DNA of 17,678 nt, taken from positions 1-17,678 of the forward strand of contig NAVB01002119.1 in assembly GCA_002179805.1 (NCBI GenBank). The letters run 5' to 3'. Below, in pieces: positions 11,738-17,678 of the stretch (the first letter of the stretch is position 1; the number at the start of each line of letters is the position of its first letter). This stretch comes from Acanthamoeba lenticulata (Eukaryota > Discosea > Longamoebia > Acanthamoebidae). A program made the translations under genes and the position numbers. The notes beneath the pieces were generated by a model. The model saw only the letters and a list, made by a program, of their open reading frames with translations. It had not been told where the DNA came from and did no database searches.

Positions 11738-12664
11738 ATGGAACAAACGACAACGAGCGACGACCTCATGGTGGAGCTCGTCAGCTACGTGCTCCGCTTT
11801 GTGCAACCGCTTTCCCTGCCGGCCACCCGCGCTGTGAGCCGCAAGTGGCGCCAAGCTCTTCTCCTTCACCTTCGGCGTGGTCTTAACGCTCCTGGTTGGC
11901 AGATGAAGTGGCACATCAAGCATAAAAGCCAACATCTTGTCGTCAACTTTGGCAGGAGGTTGGCGGGCAAGGGCTGGCTGTCCACGCTCCAGTGGGCGCA
12001 CGCCAACGGCTGCCCGTGGGACGAGAGGACCTCGATGTACGCAGCTGAGGCAGGCCACCTCGACGTGCTCCAGTGGTTGCGCGCCAACGGCCACCCGTGG
12101 GACAACTGGACCTGCGGAGCGGCAGCCAAAAGAGGCCATCTCGAGGTCCTCCAGTGGTTGCGCGCCAACGGGTGCCCGTGGGACAAGCGGACCTGCTTCG
12201 TCGCAGCCAGGGAAGGCCACCTGGCCGTGCTCCAGTGGGCGCACGCCAACGGCTGCCCGTGGAACGAGACCTGTGATGGCGCAGCGGAAGGCGGCCATCT
12301 GGAGGTGCTCCAGTGGGCGCATGCCAACGGCTGCCCGTGGGGCGCATCGACCTGCTCTGGCGCGGCCAGAAACGGCCATCTCGACGTGCTCCAGTGGTTG
12401 CGTGCCAACGGCTGCCCGTGGGACAAGTGGACCTGCCAAGAGGCGGCGGCGCAAGGTCATCTGGCCGTGCTCCAGTGGGCGCGCACCAACGGCTGCCCTT
12501 GGGACGACATGAACACCTGGTGGGCAGCCAGGGGAGGCCACCTGGCTGTGCTCCAGTGGATGCACGCCAACGGCTGCACGTTCAACGAGAGAACCTGCAG
12601 TACGGCGGCAGGAGAAGGTCATCTGGACGTGCTCCGGTGGTTGCGCACGGTTGGCTGCCCATGA
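11738..12664 (+). CDS. F-box and ankyrin-like (NGCPW) repeat protein, ended by an in-frame TGA
   Basis: Starts at ATG 11738 (MEQTTTSDDLMVELVSYVLR). Residues about 8-45 (LSLPATRAVSRKWRQALLLH) look like an F-box, which in other proteins docks on SKP1 in SCF ubiquitin ligases. From about residue 80 come nine repeats of about 27 residues with the pattern TC-x-x-AA-x-x-GHL-x-VLQW-x-x-ANGCPWD; the fourth is one residue short. This degenerate ankyrin-type repeat is common in Acanthamoeba proteins and in the giant viruses that infect it (family knowledge), and serves substrate binding. The frame ends at TGA 12662-12664, exactly where the other units have TGG (Trp of CPW). In the same frame a further repeat and tail continue to TAA 12767-12769, so the gene appears shortened by a nonsense change, or is read through. 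No introns. Confidence 0.88.
   Translation: MEQTTTSDDLMVELVSYVLRFVQPLSLPATRAVSRKWRQALLLHLRRGLNAPGWQMKWHIKHKSQHLVVNFGRRLAGKGWLSTLQWAHANGCPWDERTSMYAAEAGHLDVLQWLRANGHPWDNWTCGAAAKRGHLEVLQWLRANGCPWDKRTCFVAAREGHLAVLQWAHANGCPWNETCDGAAEGGHLEVLQWAHANGCPWGASTCSGAARNGHLDVLQWLRANGCPWDKWTCQEAAAQGHLAVLQWARTNGCPWDDMNTWWAARGGHLAVLQWMHANGCTFNERTCSTAAGEGHLDVLRWLRTVGCP
11980..12660 (+). repeat. Tandem coding repeat, period about 81 bp
   Basis: DNA-level repeat underlying the NGCPW units: GTGCTCCAGTGG and GCCAACGGCTGCCC recur every 81 bases (78 in unit 4). Strong identity between units at the DNA level suggests recent unequal exchange or gene conversion. Confidence 0.9.
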
Positions 12665-12769
12665 GGTGAGTCCACCACTAGAAGCGCACGCAACGCAGGC
12701 CACCTGAGTGTGCTCAGGTGGGCTCGTGCCAATGGCTGCCCCGAGTACAATGATGAAGACTTGGCGTAA
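12665..12769 (+). pseudogene. Out-of-ORF continuation of the NGCPW repeats
   Basis: Directly after the TGA and in the same frame: GESTTRSARNAGHLSVLRW, ARANGCPEYNDEDLA, then TAA 12767-12769. This is a tenth repeat plus a C-terminal tail with no other stop. It fits the lost C-terminus of the upstream gene, or a readthrough extension. A GTGAGT donor at 12666 could alter the tail but would not remove the TGA. The bases 12770-12858 are a short AT-rich spacer before the next gene. Confidence 0.75.
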
Positions 12770-12858
12770 GCATCTGGCTGTTCGTGTTTTGCTAAGTCCA
12801 GAAACACAAAATTAAAAAAAGAGAAAGAAATCATTTTTGTTTTTGTATTGTTTTAAAG

Positions 12859-17678
<4,820 letters not shown>

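Noticed and set aside
11980..12660. CRISPR-like or satellite array
   Set aside because: The 81-bp periodicity is coding, in frame, without unique spacers, and explained by protein repeats.
11738..12769. Recent transfer of the NGCPW-repeat gene from a giant virus
   Set aside because: The repeat is shared between Acanthamoeba and its giant viruses, but direction cannot be told from one copy, and flanking genes are plainly cellular.

Overview
The window looks like nuclear DNA of a free-living amoebozoan, most likely Acanthamoeba or a close relative. The reasons are GC-rich coding sequence cut by many short spliceosomal introns, a eukaryotic EF-1alpha that lacks the 12-residue opisthokont insertion, nuclear-type tRNAs without encoded CCA, and F-box plus ankyrin-like proteins with the NGCPW repeat typical of Acanthamoeba and of the giant viruses that infect it. 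The species call is inference; I could not run a search.

Layout from left to right: (1) the 3' part of an ankyrin-repeat gene with a hydrophobic C-terminus (+, 1-1329); (2) a convergent seven-exon gene for an orphan secretory-pathway membrane protein with coiled coils (-, 4289-1408); (3) two tRNA genes, Glu-CTC and Arg-ACG (-); (4) a small predicted type I membrane protein (+, 5105-5530, perhaps starting at 4844); (5) a kinase-domain-only CAMK/SNF1-like Ser/Thr kinase in three exons (+, 5654-6657); (6) a Ser/Pro-rich coiled-coil protein (-, 7910-6988), divergent from (7) EF-1alpha in two exons (+, 8260-9697); (8) a six-exon MRH-domain cargo receptor of the cation-dependent mannose-6-phosphate receptor/ATG27 type (+, 10125-11537); (9) an intronless F-box/ankyrin-like repeat gene that ends at an in-frame TGA where a repeat Trp codon is expected (+, 11738-12664); (10) a LacZ-type GH2 beta-galactosidase with at least 18 exons, running off the right edge (+, 12859-17678).

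I rebuilt exon structures by matching splice sites with reading phase and, for EF-1alpha and beta-galactosidase, with family motifs. Exon sums of the complete spliced models are divisible by three. The genes do not form a pathway; this is ordinary euchromatin.

The most interesting signals are in the introns. Of 36 proposed introns 31 have C at donor position +4 (GTNCGY instead of GTRAGT). Three beta-galactosidase introns begin with GC (all GCACG), and a fourth is possible. Three introns in two unrelated genes carry paired copies of a GCTGACGT(C/G) motif. Another set carries sense-oriented GTGTC pentamer arrays.
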